A stretch of DNA of 50,263 nucleotides from IMG/VR virus record IMGVR_UViG_3300022594_000008, positions 1 through 50,263 of that record. One strand, written 5' to 3'. The translations under genes were made by a program, and so were the position numbers. This document shows, piece by piece, positions 28,901-37,035 of this stretch. The DNA comes from a virus. Position 1 is the stretch's first letter, and each line of letters opens with the position of its first letter. The notes below the pieces were generated by a model. The model did no database searches. It was given only the letters and a program-made list of their open reading frames with translations, and was not told the origin of the DNA.

Positions 28901-31900
28901 TAATGCAGGTGCTGGTTACACTAATACTGTTACAACAATTAGTGGTTCTGGTTATAATGCGGCAGTAGCGGCTGATGAATTCCGTGATGCGGCAGTAATG
29001 GAAACTCGTATTGTTGACGTTGGTACACAAAGTAATCCAAGCGTTGGTGGTACACAGTATGTTACAGCAAGTAACGTATCTCAAGGTGGTGGTGTTGGTT
29101 ATATCCAATTGGCCGCAACTGATACAGCATTGACTGGCGCATACAACAATATGCGTATTCAAACAGTTGCTGGTACAGCAGTTGGTCAGTATGCTAATAT
29201 TTTAACATACGCTAACGGTACAAAACAAGCTAACATTATTAAAGACAGCTTCCAAACATTGTTTGTTACAGCAACACAAAGTTCAAATAACTTGTTAACT
29301 GTTGCAAGTACAGCAAGTTTATATGTTGGCATGCCAATTTACTTTAATACAAACATTGATAACTTAACTGGTGCATACGCGGCAGGTGTTACAAGTGTTC
29401 CAACAGTGTATTATGTAATTGCTTCTAATTTTAGCTCAACACAGTTTGCTGTAAGTACACAATCAGGCGGTAGTGCAGTTAACTTAGCAGGCGGAACAGC
29501 CGCTACTATAACTGTAACCGGTACAACTATTACAAACAATTTAATTACAGCTACAAACACACTAGTTGCTGGACAAGCAATTACATTTAGTAGTGCATTT
29601 AATGGTATTGATACTAACACAATTTATTATGTATTAGGTAATAACTTAACAACAGCTTCATTTGCTGTAAGTACATATCCGTTTGGACCATCAGTAACAA
29701 TTACTGCTACAGGTAGTGCTAGCTCAACAGGTACTGTGGGTACAGCATTGTTCGCGGCAGGTTGGGATCATGTTGTTCCAGGAAATGCAGTATTGAACGT
29801 CCCAGATTTAACAACAGCATATATTGTTGAACCACGCATTAGTTATAGTGCTCCTGGTTTCTCAAGCACAGCAAGAACATTGTCAGCAGGTACTGCTTGG
29901 TCTAAAGTTGCTTACGGTGCTGGTTATTATGTTGCTGTTTCTACATCAGATAACAAGACAACATACAGTACTGATGGTAAAACATGGACTACTGGTGCAA
30001 CATTACCACAAAGCGTAAGCTGGTCAAGTGTTATATACGGTGGCGGCGAAGGCGCACAAGCAACTGTATCAGTTGGCGGTTTTGGTGGCTCAAATGCGGT
30101 GTTAACAGCAGTAGTAGCTGGGCAACAAGTTACTAGCGTTAATATTGTAAGTGGTGGATTTAACTATACAACTCCTCCAACAATCGTATTCAGCGGTGGT
30201 GGTGGTACAGGTGCTACAGCAACATGTACAGTTCTAAACGGTTCTATTGCAACAGTTACAATTACAATTAACGGTTCTGGATATACTTCAGTTCCAACAG
30301 TTTCTGCACACACTGGCGCAGTATCTAGCGTATCAATGATTAGCTGGGGCAAGAACTATTATGGTACTCCAAGTTGCGTTGTTGACCAACCACAAGGATT
30401 GACTCCAACTACATTCCCATTAAGTGCTACTGCAACAAATGGAACATATTACCAAGTTAATGCTACTAAGAAAATTTATCTATGTACACAAACTGGTACA
30501 ACAATAAGTACTCCTCCATCATTTGATGCGACAAGTGCTGTTTATACAAACGTTGCTAACGGTACTGCAACTTTCACTTATGTTGCTACTCAAGCAACAG
30601 TAACTCCAACATTGACAAACGCTGGTGTTAGCGCATTGACAGTTGGTATTGCAGGTTATGGTTACACTAGCGTTCCAGCAGTAACAATTCTCGATAGCGG
30701 TGCTAAGTTTGTTGCTTTATCAAGCAGTTCAACAGACGTTGCATACGCATCAGTAGCTAGTTTAGGAACTTCTTGGACTAGCACTGTATCAGATGCAAGT
30801 ACAAACCGTACATTTGTGTCAGTTGCTTACGGCGGCGGCTACTATGTAGCAGTTGGCGGCGCAAGCGGAACTGGTGCTATTGCTTCTAGTTCAGATGGTA
30901 TTACATGGCTTGCTCGTACAGGTAGTGCATTAGGTGCAGGTTACTACTCAGCAGTTGCATACGGCGCAGGACGTTTTGTTGCAATTAACAATGGCGGTCG
31001 TGTAACAACTATTTCAACAAATAGCGGTGCATCATGGACTGGCGGCGGTTTATTACCAAATACAACAACAGCATGGTCTGGACTAGCATATGGTAACGGA
31101 CGTTTTGTTGCAATTTCAAGCGACGGCATCAATACAGCTTACAGTACAGACGGCGGTGTAACATGGTATGCAAGTTCAGCTGGTATGCCAGCAAACCAAC
31201 AATGGGGCGCAATTGCCTACGGTAGCGGTCAATTCGTTGCCGTACCAAATATGCCAACTCCAACAATTACAGCAACAGCTTCAACAAGTAATTTAATTAC
31301 ATTGAGCAGTACAACTGGATTAAACGTTGGTAACACTATTATTCCTGCAACAGTTACTCAAACTACTACATCTAGTTTAACTTCAACTGCTACTGCTACT
31401 TCTTACAACCTTGCTAGAATTGCAGGAACAGTGGCAACACTACCAGCATTGACCGGAACATTTGCTAACGGTATGGTATTAACAGGCGGTTCAATCACTG
31501 CTGGTACATACATTACTGCTACAAATACATTTACTGCTACTGGTTCAAGTATTGCAGGCACAACATTAACAATTGGTACAGTTACTTCTGGTACAGTTGC
31601 TATTGGACAAGCTATTACTGGCCCAACATTTAGCAATACAAGTGCTATGATTATGCCAGTCAACGGTAACTTAGTGTTGTCAGGTACAACTACAGGTACT
31701 GTTGCTCCAGGTCAAATCTTAAACGGTACAGGTGTAACAGCTAATACAGTTTACGTAGCAAACCCAGTTAGTTCAAGTGCTACTGGTGCGATTGCGGCAG
31801 GTACTACAGCAACAATTACAGCTACAATTAGTGGTACAACTTTAACTGTAACAGCTAACAGTGGTACAATTCAACCTGGTATGGTATTAACAGGTGGTAC

Positions 31901-34900
31901 CGTTGCGGCAGGTACATTTATTGTAACTAACTTAACTGGTACCCCAACAAGTGCTTCTAGTACATGGACTGTTAACGTAAGTCAAACAGCTACTGGTGTT
32001 ACTGGAGCTACTCCAATTGTATTAACATTAAGCGGTACATTTACTAACACATTTGCTCCAGGTACAGTAATTTCTGGCGGTACAACAACTGCTGGTTCAT
32101 ACATTACTGCTCAAGCAACTGCAACAGCAGGTGCAGTAGCAACACAAAACTTTGCTTCAGGCGGTGCACCGGGTTCATCAACAGTTACACTAGCGGCTGG
32201 TACTAACTTTGCTCCAGGTCAATTGTTTGTTGGTACTGGTGTGTTTGCTAACACATTTATTACTAACGTAACAAGTGCTACAATTACATTAAGTCAGCCA
32301 TTCCACACACAAGCAAGTGGTTCTTACAACGGATATGCGGCAGGTATTGCAGGTACTTATAACGTAACTCCAACACAGTCGGTTACAAGTACAACAATTA
32401 CTGGTACAACTAATACAACAAACTCATCAACATTTGTTGCATTGACAAGTACAATTACTGGTACATTGAATGCTTATATTAGTGCTAACTTATCTGGTGC
32501 TGGTAACGGTTCAACATGGACTATTACAAGTGGTGCGGCAAGTACAACTGTTGCTTCAACAACAATAACAGGTACAAGTTTCACAGTTAATAATAGCCAA
32601 ACACAAACTGCCACAACAATTACTGGTACAAACAACCTAGTAACAGTTGGATCAACAACTGGTATGACAGTGGGCGAGCCAATTGTGTTTACTTCAGTTA
32701 TACAAAATACTACAGTTAGTGCTGTAGCAACAACTGGTAACTTAATTACTGTTGGAACAACAGCTGGTATGGTGGTAGGTGAACCAATTACATTTGGTGC
32801 AGTTACACAATCTGGTACATTAAGTGCCGCGGCAACAAGCGGTAACTTGTTTACTATTAGTTCAACTAGCGGTCTAGTAGTTGGAGAACGTATTGTGTTT
32901 ACAAGTGTAACACAAACACCAACATTAACAGCTACAACACACAACGCTTCTAGCTTAACCGGTTATATTGCTGGTACAACATTGACAGTTATGTTTGCTC
33001 CAACAGGTGCAGTAACAGCTGGTATGTTGTTATCAGGTGCAGTTACTACTGGCACATATATCACTGGCCAATTAACAGCTACAAACTCAGCGGCCGCAAC
33101 TACTACTTCAAGTACAGGTAGTGGAGTAAGCACTATTGTAGTTGCAAGTGCAACTGGTGTAGCGGCTAACCAATTGATTGCTGGTACAGGTATTCCTAAC
33201 GGAACATTTGTACGCAGTGATTATACTACTGGCACAACTATTAACTTGGTTGATATCAATAATGCTCCAGTGTTAACAACACAAGCATTAGGTAGCGTAT
33301 CATTCTACACACCAGGACAGCAAGGTACTTACACAGTAACTCCAAGTCAAACAAGTGGTAGTTCTGGTAGCCCAATATCAATGACTGGTACAGAAGATAC
33401 AATTACTTTAAGTTCTAATACAGGTATTGTTCTCGGTGAGTCATTCCAAGTTGGTACTAACGTAGGCGGATTGTTAAGTGCTTCTACATACTATGTAACT
33501 GAAATTATTGGTTCTACTAAGATTTCAGTAGGTACAACTAGCGGTGCAACAAGTAACTTTACAGTAACTACTACAACATCACAAAGCGTTGCTACAACAG
33601 CTGGCGCAGTGTTTGGCGGTATTACTTCAGGTACAACATATTACATTGCAAGTATTCCAACTCCAGGCACAAACGGAACAATTACATTGTTCACAGCCTA
33701 TGGTTCAGGTGCTGTAACAGTATCTGGCGCGGCAAAGGGTGCATGGACATTTGTAGCAGGCGCGGCGTTAGGTAACTTGAGTGCTGTTACAACTTACTAC
33801 ATTGCAAGTATTCCAACACCAGGCGCTGGCGGAACAATTACTGTAAGTTTAACTTACGGTGGATCTGCAATTGATCCAGGTAACGGTAACGGAGCTTGGA
33901 CAGCTCAAGCAGGCGCTACATTTGGTGGTATTACTTCAGGTACTTCATACTTTATTAGTGAAGTTGTAAGTAGTACGCAAGTCGCAATTACTGGTACATT
34001 TGTTGGTTCATTAGGTAGCAACCTATCATTAACTAATGCGGCCGGTAGCTGGACTGTAGTGGCTGGTGCATACTTAGGTAACTTAGTATCTGGTAACACA
34101 TACTATATTAAATCTATCAGCGGTAACCAAATCACTGTTAGTGCAATTAGCCCAACAGGTACAACATTTGCTCTAATCGATGACACTGGTTCTTGGACAA
34201 GTAAAACAGGTTCAGCAGTTTGCGCTACAAGTTGGGACGGTTTCAACTGGTATCCACAAACACTAGGTGCTTCTTCAGCATGGAGTGGCATTACATTCGG
34301 TAACCCAGCAAGTGCTACACTAGGAGCTCAACCACAATTTGTAACAGTATCTAAGACAACAGGAACAACAGCGGCCACAATACGTTCAGGTGCAAGACCA
34401 CTAGGACGTACTAAAGCAGTTGCAGGACTTGTATCAGAAATTAGAATGATTGAACCAGGTAGCGGATTTGGTAAAGGTAACGTAACTGCTACAACAGTTA
34501 CAACTAACGTAATAACAGTTGATGATATTACATTCCTAAGCACAAGTTTAGCTAATAATCAACCAATCGAGTTTAATGCAAGTTATGGTAACTTAACAAC
34601 TAATACAACATACTATGTAATTGGTTCAAGCGTTACCGCTGGTTCTGGTACAACTGGTACTTTCCAAGTAACAGCTAATGCAGGAAGTACAACTCCTGTG
34701 GCGTTGACAACAACAGTTCCAAGCGGTATGATATACAACGTTGGTCCAGTCGTAACAATTATGGATCCAAACCACGTTACAAACGTAGGAACTCGTGTAC
34801 GTATTAGCAACGGTGCTTTAGGTAACCCAAGCTTCACTAACCGTGGTACAAACAATAGCACTGCTACAGCAAGTACATTGGGCGATGGTTATAGTGATTT

Positions 34901-35699
34901 GTATCAAAACAGTCAGTACATTAACATTTCTAACTTGTATCAAATTCCAAGTGCAGGATGTAACGTACAGTTTGCTTCAATTACAGGCGACAACCAGTGG
35001 TATAAACTTGTAACTGTTACAAACGTTCTAGGTGTTCCTGGTAATTACACAGCGCAGTTTACAATTAATCCTGCGTTAACAACTTTACTAGCACCACCAC
35101 AAGGCACACTAGTTACAACACGCTTGAAATATTCACAAGTTCGTTTAACTGGACATGACTTCTTGTACATCGGTACTGGTAATCAAGCACAAACCAACTA
35201 TCCATATGTTGATGCTTCTAAGGCTAGCCAAGCTAACCAAAGCAAACAAACAGGTGGCGGTCGTGTGTTCTTTACAAGTACTGACCAAGACGGTAACTTC
35301 AACGTTGGTAACTTGTTCGGAGTTCAACAGTCAACTGGTACTGCTACATTGAACGCTAGTGCGTTTAACCTAGCTGGTTTGCAATCGTTGACATTGGGCG
35401 CGGTAAGTTTAGGAGTTGGATCAGCTACAATTACACAATTTAGTACAGATCCGTACTTTACAGCTAACAGCGATAACGTTTTACCAACGCAAAAAGCTAT
35501 CAAGAGCTTCATTACAGCCCAAATTGGTGGCGGACAAAGTACTTTGAACGTAAATACAATTACAGCGGGTCAGATTTATATTGCTAATAACAGTATTGCT
35601 AACACCACAGGAAATCAGATTTACGTAAGTTCGAAGATGTTGTTTACGGGCGGAATAGATGGATCCCCAGTGGCTCTTGTATTCTTTGGACAAAAATAA
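22986..35699 (+). CDS. Giant tail-fibre protein 2, expanded paralogue of fibre 1
   Basis: A 4237-aa protein and a clear paralogue of the preceding gene: same start (AEFKLGRIKFVYQG vs SEFKIGRLRYTWTG), same seven CBM5/12-like units (about 14-472), same beta-helix opening (DKPWLTVRYAAKQV near 545), same VKTGTYNEILPIVVP, LRNMTLSGL and LHNGGNRSMVANDY blocks, and the same C-terminus (TDQDGNFNVGNLFGVQQ). It differs by having six copies of the CxRDVGYxxDAxxYD module (about 678-1760) instead of one, a GxGYTSVPTV insert inside the propeller (about 2357-2570), and a Thr/Ser/Gly-rich insertion of ~980 residues (about 2757-3740) that splits one propeller blade. Probably a long receptor-binding fibre. Confidence 0.75.
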   Translation: MAEFKLGRIKFVYQGAWAPSTSYVVDDVVTVGGKSYICVRSNTSSATFATDLNAVPTNWNIVADGTRWLGAWTASTYYQLGDQVQWGGTVYQCTTAHTSATYTTPTYLGLETDQSKWVAFATSVYWANAWATSTRYKVRDLVTYGGYTYLCNTAHISASTTASGLENDIAKWDVFNAGIIYRNSWSGSSVKYRLNDVVTYGADLFICTTAHVSTGTALDGTKFSLFVSGFEFVNSWNGSTNYKLGDMVTYGGNSYTAIQNNINQNPSTATTYWTPYTTGFSFQGDWNSSSTYLIGSVVRVNGYTYLATADNTNQSPPNTTYWQLLNSGMKWNPIQGTYTAQAGTNLVGTGTGAKFDITRINTKYTVTVTSGQAGSGYAVNDTIKILGTALGGLSPSNDLTITVTGISTGAVSTVSVSGISVTWTTETAYVAGDVTFWNVSSYICVSAHVAGSGNRPDNDLTGTYWNLLASGTEQAVLTTQGDMFYYGSNGPTRLPIGTDGQVLRVNGNVPAWQYYGQINNVVYVAPTGTDTLVNGQGTTIDKPWLTVRYAAKQVEDGYLNTSTRDLLIRNKQFLMKEISAYVVYNYTFNITATVASNNRLTVAAGAGYQATTTNMTVGMPIKFNVSAGGLTAGQTYYVLAIVDATHFTVTATPGGAVAVTLTDSSTANIASLVYDATKCERDVGYLVEAMAFDISHGGNSKNYAAAQSYFSNGSFITTAFGYQAPQSLASYVYLRDFAVPSVLAQTAPATNYQSLTAVSSPASQITDSSLTAETGSTAKVQDLLRIVTNAIQLATNAYIPALVNPNTTISVKTGTYNEILPIVVPAFTAIVGDELRSTVIQPAQPIGNLVNDKPKSIAAMKRIQAILPSLISNATISVSSGNTQTQVKSLPAGSVGSTAAVASVKTNAELIYDIVSNGTSNVPSFVLPTVTGYNTSFLSGYGDGKAQIVQNYQFIKDEISAYLNVNYNSVWTALGATGQALCTRDVGYILDAIQYDMTYGGNTQSLIVGSSYYSNYILTIAGTEKTATLAAYTRLQTIVGQIVTKTSVTPSAGNSTSQVTTGTAGSAGASTFAQARVGDTISWITNGTAPTATYPTAAIALTSSALQASYNALQAARTEIQNDTTSWVKKFYQNMNFNSVTCARDAGLIVDALSYDLVFGSNFASITVGRSYNRNIASVNVVRTSQLAAELGSINFIKYKAKHIAGAGATAQISNIIDDITGYITGGATPRYVWPDPSNITTGNAAAAKLIWQNKAFIQAEVAAYLSANYSSVWTSIVQATCTRDVGYIIDALRYDITYGGNWASLKAGKAYYSYVDGSLLIAAGEKTATLAAMTLVSTIGQAIASGGAYSALQGSVSRVTGTNGTSTQATTVSNLMTIISNVITSGNTTGVPTVSITTIAGTTTFTTSSAHGLKVNDLVIPQSTANGLTSGTIYYVASTPLTTTFTLAASFGGSALTTFTNGTGLTITAEINVLPDTSTASTTTVAGYTTLSANRATLQTAVTSFIATTYPNLVYNSGLCARDVGYIIDAIGYDIMLGSNFQTVKSGMSYYEAQASKVIASQRSQTIASYNYLASQIATTLASNATAAGLANTSMALVVSILTNGIGETPEVHGTVTYNNTLSTIQGVDILRANVNFLAYEASAYISASYGGTVTTTTASGNLYTTSAAHNFVVGDPVVFSGTAISNSGITVGTQYYVLTAPSTTTFTLTATQFSTTPVTISSNGTGSMTVKYSYSLAKCLRDTTSFVDAITYDMRYLGNYKSLRAARLYNNAVAGSISENMFLVRNGTGLRNMTLSGLTGYLSNVNSYGTKRPTAGAYASLDPGFGPNDSNVWIVTRSCYTQNCTMFGYACVGAKVDGALHNGGNRSMVANDYTTIIGDGIGYWVTGSNALAELVSVFNYYGYAGYLAELGARIRATNGNSSYGTYGVIAEGVDTYEVPVYGNINNRYFQALVSNTVTDSTNQVLRLEYSNAGAGYTNTVTTISGSGYNAAVAADEFRDAAVMETRIVDVGTQSNPSVGGTQYVTASNVSQGGGVGYIQLAATDTALTGAYNNMRIQTVAGTAVGQYANILTYANGTKQANIIKDSFQTLFVTATQSSNNLLTVASTASLYVGMPIYFNTNIDNLTGAYAAGVTSVPTVYYVIASNFSSTQFAVSTQSGGSAVNLAGGTAATITVTGTTITNNLITATNTLVAGQAITFSSAFNGIDTNTIYYVLGNNLTTASFAVSTYPFGPSVTITATGSASSTGTVGTALFAAGWDHVVPGNAVLNVPDLTTAYIVEPRISYSAPGFSSTARTLSAGTAWSKVAYGAGYYVAVSTSDNKTTYSTDGKTWTTGATLPQSVSWSSVIYGGGEGAQATVSVGGFGGSNAVLTAVVAGQQVTSVNIVSGGFNYTTPPTIVFSGGGGTGATATCTVLNGSIATVTITINGSGYTSVPTVSAHTGAVSSVSMISWGKNYYGTPSCVVDQPQGLTPTTFPLSATATNGTYYQVNATKKIYLCTQTGTTISTPPSFDATSAVYTNVANGTATFTYVATQATVTPTLTNAGVSALTVGIAGYGYTSVPAVTILDSGAKFVALSSSSTDVAYASVASLGTSWTSTVSDASTNRTFVSVAYGGGYYVAVGGASGTGAIASSSDGITWLARTGSALGAGYYSAVAYGAGRFVAINNGGRVTTISTNSGASWTGGGLLPNTTTAWSGLAYGNGRFVAISSDGINTAYSTDGGVTWYASSAGMPANQQWGAIAYGSGQFVAVPNMPTPTITATASTSNLITLSSTTGLNVGNTIIPATVTQTTTSSLTSTATATSYNLARIAGTVATLPALTGTFANGMVLTGGSITAGTYITATNTFTATGSSIAGTTLTIGTVTSGTVAIGQAITGPTFSNTSAMIMPVNGNLVLSGTTTGTVAPGQILNGTGVTANTVYVANPVSSSATGAIAAGTTATITATISGTTLTVTANSGTIQPGMVLTGGTVAAGTFIVTNLTGTPTSASSTWTVNVSQTATGVTGATPIVLTLSGTFTNTFAPGTVISGGTTTAGSYITAQATATAGAVATQNFASGGAPGSSTVTLAAGTNFAPGQLFVGTGVFANTFITNVTSATITLSQPFHTQASGSYNGYAAGIAGTYNVTPTQSVTSTTITGTTNTTNSSTFVALTSTITGTLNAYISANLSGAGNGSTWTITSGAASTTVASTTITGTSFTVNNSQTQTATTITGTNNLVTVGSTTGMTVGEPIVFTSVIQNTTVSAVATTGNLITVGTTAGMVVGEPITFGAVTQSGTLSAAATSGNLFTISSTSGLVVGERIVFTSVTQTPTLTATTHNASSLTGYIAGTTLTVMFAPTGAVTAGMLLSGAVTTGTYITGQLTATNSAAATTTSSTGSGVSTIVVASATGVAANQLIAGTGIPNGTFVRSDYTTGTTINLVDINNAPVLTTQALGSVSFYTPGQQGTYTVTPSQTSGSSGSPISMTGTEDTITLSSNTGIVLGESFQVGTNVGGLLSASTYYVTEIIGSTKISVGTTSGATSNFTVTTTTSQSVATTAGAVFGGITSGTTYYIASIPTPGTNGTITLFTAYGSGAVTVSGAAKGAWTFVAGAALGNLSAVTTYYIASIPTPGAGGTITVSLTYGGSAIDPGNGNGAWTAQAGATFGGITSGTSYFISEVVSSTQVAITGTFVGSLGSNLSLTNAAGSWTVVAGAYLGNLVSGNTYYIKSISGNQITVSAISPTGTTFALIDDTGSWTSKTGSAVCATSWDGFNWYPQTLGASSAWSGITFGNPASATLGAQPQFVTVSKTTGTTAATIRSGARPLGRTKAVAGLVSEIRMIEPGSGFGKGNVTATTVTTNVITVDDITFLSTSLANNQPIEFNASYGNLTTNTTYYVIGSSVTAGSGTTGTFQVTANAGSTTPVALTTTVPSGMIYNVGPVVTIMDPNHVTNVGTRVRISNGALGNPSFTNRGTNNSTATASTLGDGYSDLYQNSQYINISNLYQIPSAGCNVQFASITGDNQWYKLVTVTNVLGVPGNYTAQFTINPALTTLLAPPQGTLVTTRLKYSQVRLTGHDFLYIGTGNQAQTNYPYVDASKASQANQSKQTGGGRVFFTSTDQDGNFNVGNLFGVQQSTGTATLNASAFNLAGLQSLTLGAVSLGVGSATITQFSTDPYFTANSDNVLPTQKAIKSFITAQIGGGQSTLNVNTITAGQIYIANNSIANTTGNQIYVSSKMLFTGGIDGSPVALVFFGQK
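23025..24400 (+). repeat. Seven CBM5/12-like units in giant fibre 2
   Basis: Same unit and same 6 + spacer + 1 order as in giant fibre 1, for example AWTASTYYQLGDQVQWGG and SWNGSTNYKLGDMVTYGG. Conservation of the order argues that the array existed before the two genes duplicated. Confidence 0.65.
25018..28320 (+). repeat. Six-copy helical module CxRDVGYxxDAxxYD in giant fibre 2
   Basis: Copies begin near 25018, 25927, 26407, 26827, 27544 and 28204. Each has C-x-R-D, an aliphatic/Asp-Ala segment, Y/F-D, then G/S-N and a Y about 15 residues on. The two middle intervals are 160 and 140 residues; the longer ones contain inserted LITV/YYV units. Giant fibre 1 has one copy, near 16819, in which the Cys is Gln. 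The motif looks helical, unlike the surrounding beta sequence. Confidence 0.7.
31255..34205 (+). repeat. Low-complexity insertion of repeated Thr/Ser/Gly modules inside the propeller
   Basis: Translated, this stretch is almost only T, S, G, A, V, I, N. It contains repeated short motifs: three successive (N/T)xxTVGxTxGMxVGEPIxF units near 32630-32900, several GxVLxGGxxxAGTYIT units, and two near-identical YYIASIPTPG segments near 33640 and 33800. It interrupts the propeller between QFVAVP and a SWDGFNWYPQ blade. Confidence 0.7.
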
Positions 35700-35719
35700 A
35701 ATTATTGGAGAAATAAAAA

Positions 35720-36052
35720 ATGGCATCAGGACGTTTAAATATAAGCAACGCGGCAGTCCAGTTAGGCTCGACAAATACAACATTGTACATTGTTCCTACT
35801 GGTAACTATGCTGTGTTCAACGTTTCATTAACAAATACATCTGCTAGCGCAGTAACTATTCAACTAGCACTAACAACTAGTGCTAGTCCACAAACACAAG
35901 ACTGGATTGAATACGGTACAACAATTCAACCTAAAGGCGTTTTTGAACGTACAGGGCTTGTATTGCAAGCAGGTATGTACGTTGTTGGTCTAGCAAGTTC
36001 AGCTAGTGTTATTAACGCTACTGTATACGGTATTGAAACATCAACATCATAA
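35720..36052 (+). CDS. Small beta-sandwich-like virion protein (family of 8404 and 14078)
   Basis: A 110-aa protein (MASGRLNISNAAVQLG start; FERTGLVLQAGMYVVGLASS near the end) with the same strand plan as the small proteins at 8404 and 14078. Like them it lies next to fibre genes, here between giant fibre 2 and another fibre. It may cap or join a fibre, which is inference. A TTGGAGA ribosome-binding site precedes ATG. Confidence 0.6.
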   Translation: MASGRLNISNAAVQLGSTNTTLYIVPTGNYAVFNVSLTNTSASAVTIQLALTTSASPQTQDWIEYGTTIQPKGVFERTGLVLQAGMYVVGLASSASVINATVYGIETSTS

Positions 36053-36066
36053 TAAGAGATTAAACC

Positions 36067-37005
36067 ATGGCACGATATAATACATTACCGACATCGACAA
36101 TCACCACGGGCGCGGCGGCGGTACCGACACCTGCCGCTGGTTTAGTCACAACATTTAGTGGAACTGCTCCGTTTCAAGTTACTTTACCTGATCCTCCTGC
36201 TAACCCAGGTGTTGCTCAAAGTTTTTACAATAATAGTACAGGTGTTGTTACACTGGCAACTAACTCAGGAACTGCATTATTTGCCGGGCCAGGAGCATCT
36301 GGTGCTGTAACACAACCAATGGCACGTTTTGCATTTTATACATTAATATCTGATGGTACATCATATATTCTAGCTACTAACTTAGGTGGCGCTGTTAGTG
36401 CAAATACTTTAAACGTAACAAGTACTGCTACTGTCAGTGGTTTAACAACACTTAACTTAAACACTAACAGTTCAAGTGCTAGTGCAGGCGGTACATTGCA
36501 GGTAACTGGTGGTATGGGTATTACACAAGATTTATGGTACGGTGCTAACTTAATTGGTAGCGGTACTGGTTACTTGTTACCTCCAAAAGGTTCAACAGCT
36601 CAACGTCCAACAGGTGTCGCTGGTCAGATTCGTTTCAACTCAGATAGCGGCTTTGGTTTCTTAGAAACATATAACGGTACTAACTGGGGTCCTTTAGGTA
36701 ATAACAACAGTACTTGGTATTTCCAAACTATTACAACTAGTCAAACTGTTGGTACATGGACTTGGAACTGGGTTAAAACAGCTACTGGTTCGTTTACAAT
36801 TACTTTACCAGCAAGTCCGGCACAAGGCGATACTGTAAAAGTAGTTGACGTTGATATTAACGCTAACAGTAACAACATTACGATTGCCGGTAACGGACAA
36901 AACATTCAAGGTAGTGCAAGTGCATTGACAGTATCAAGTAACTCTGCGGCCTTTGACTTAGTATATTACAACTCATCCTACGGATGGCGTATTATCTACG
37001 TTTAA
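36067..37005 (+). CDS. Tail-fibre protein with QRPTG / YNGTNW element
   Basis: A 312-aa protein. Residues ~175-210 carry the shared fibre element (TAQRPTGVAGQIRFN, then YNGTNWGPLG). The C-terminal ~95 residues (SFTITLPASPAQGDTVKVVD, then NNITIAGNGQNI) form a beta domain common at fibre tips, with T-L-P-x-x-P-x-x-G-D and an Asn/Gly turn. The N-terminal part also has a TAPFQVTLPDPP strand of the same type, suggesting duplication. It directly precedes three Cys-rich proteins that may assemble on it. Weak ribosome-binding site (AAGAGA). Confidence 0.65.
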   Translation: MARYNTLPTSTITTGAAAVPTPAAGLVTTFSGTAPFQVTLPDPPANPGVAQSFYNNSTGVVTLATNSGTALFAGPGASGAVTQPMARFAFYTLISDGTSYILATNLGGAVSANTLNVTSTATVSGLTTLNLNTNSSSASAGGTLQVTGGMGITQDLWYGANLIGSGTGYLLPPKGSTAQRPTGVAGQIRFNSDSGFGFLETYNGTNWGPLGNNNSTWYFQTITTSQTVGTWTWNWVKTATGSFTITLPASPAQGDTVKVVDVDINANSNNITIAGNGQNIQGSASALTVSSNSAAFDLVYYNSSYGWRIIYV

Positions 37006-37035
37006 TATTGTAATAATACATATAGGAAATTATTC

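Noticed and set aside
32474-32944. A 156-codon minus-strand open frame opposite the giant fibre 2 insertion
   Set aside because: It is Val/Pro/Thr-rich, a typical antisense image of a T/G/A-repeat coding strand, with no ribosome-binding site or promoter, and it lies inside a much longer plus-strand gene with consistent domains.
31255-33400. Possible CRISPR-like or satellite array because of dense short repeats
   Set aside because: The repeats are degenerate at the DNA level, vary in spacing, keep the reading frame and encode related peptide motifs, so they are protein modules and not an array with spacers.
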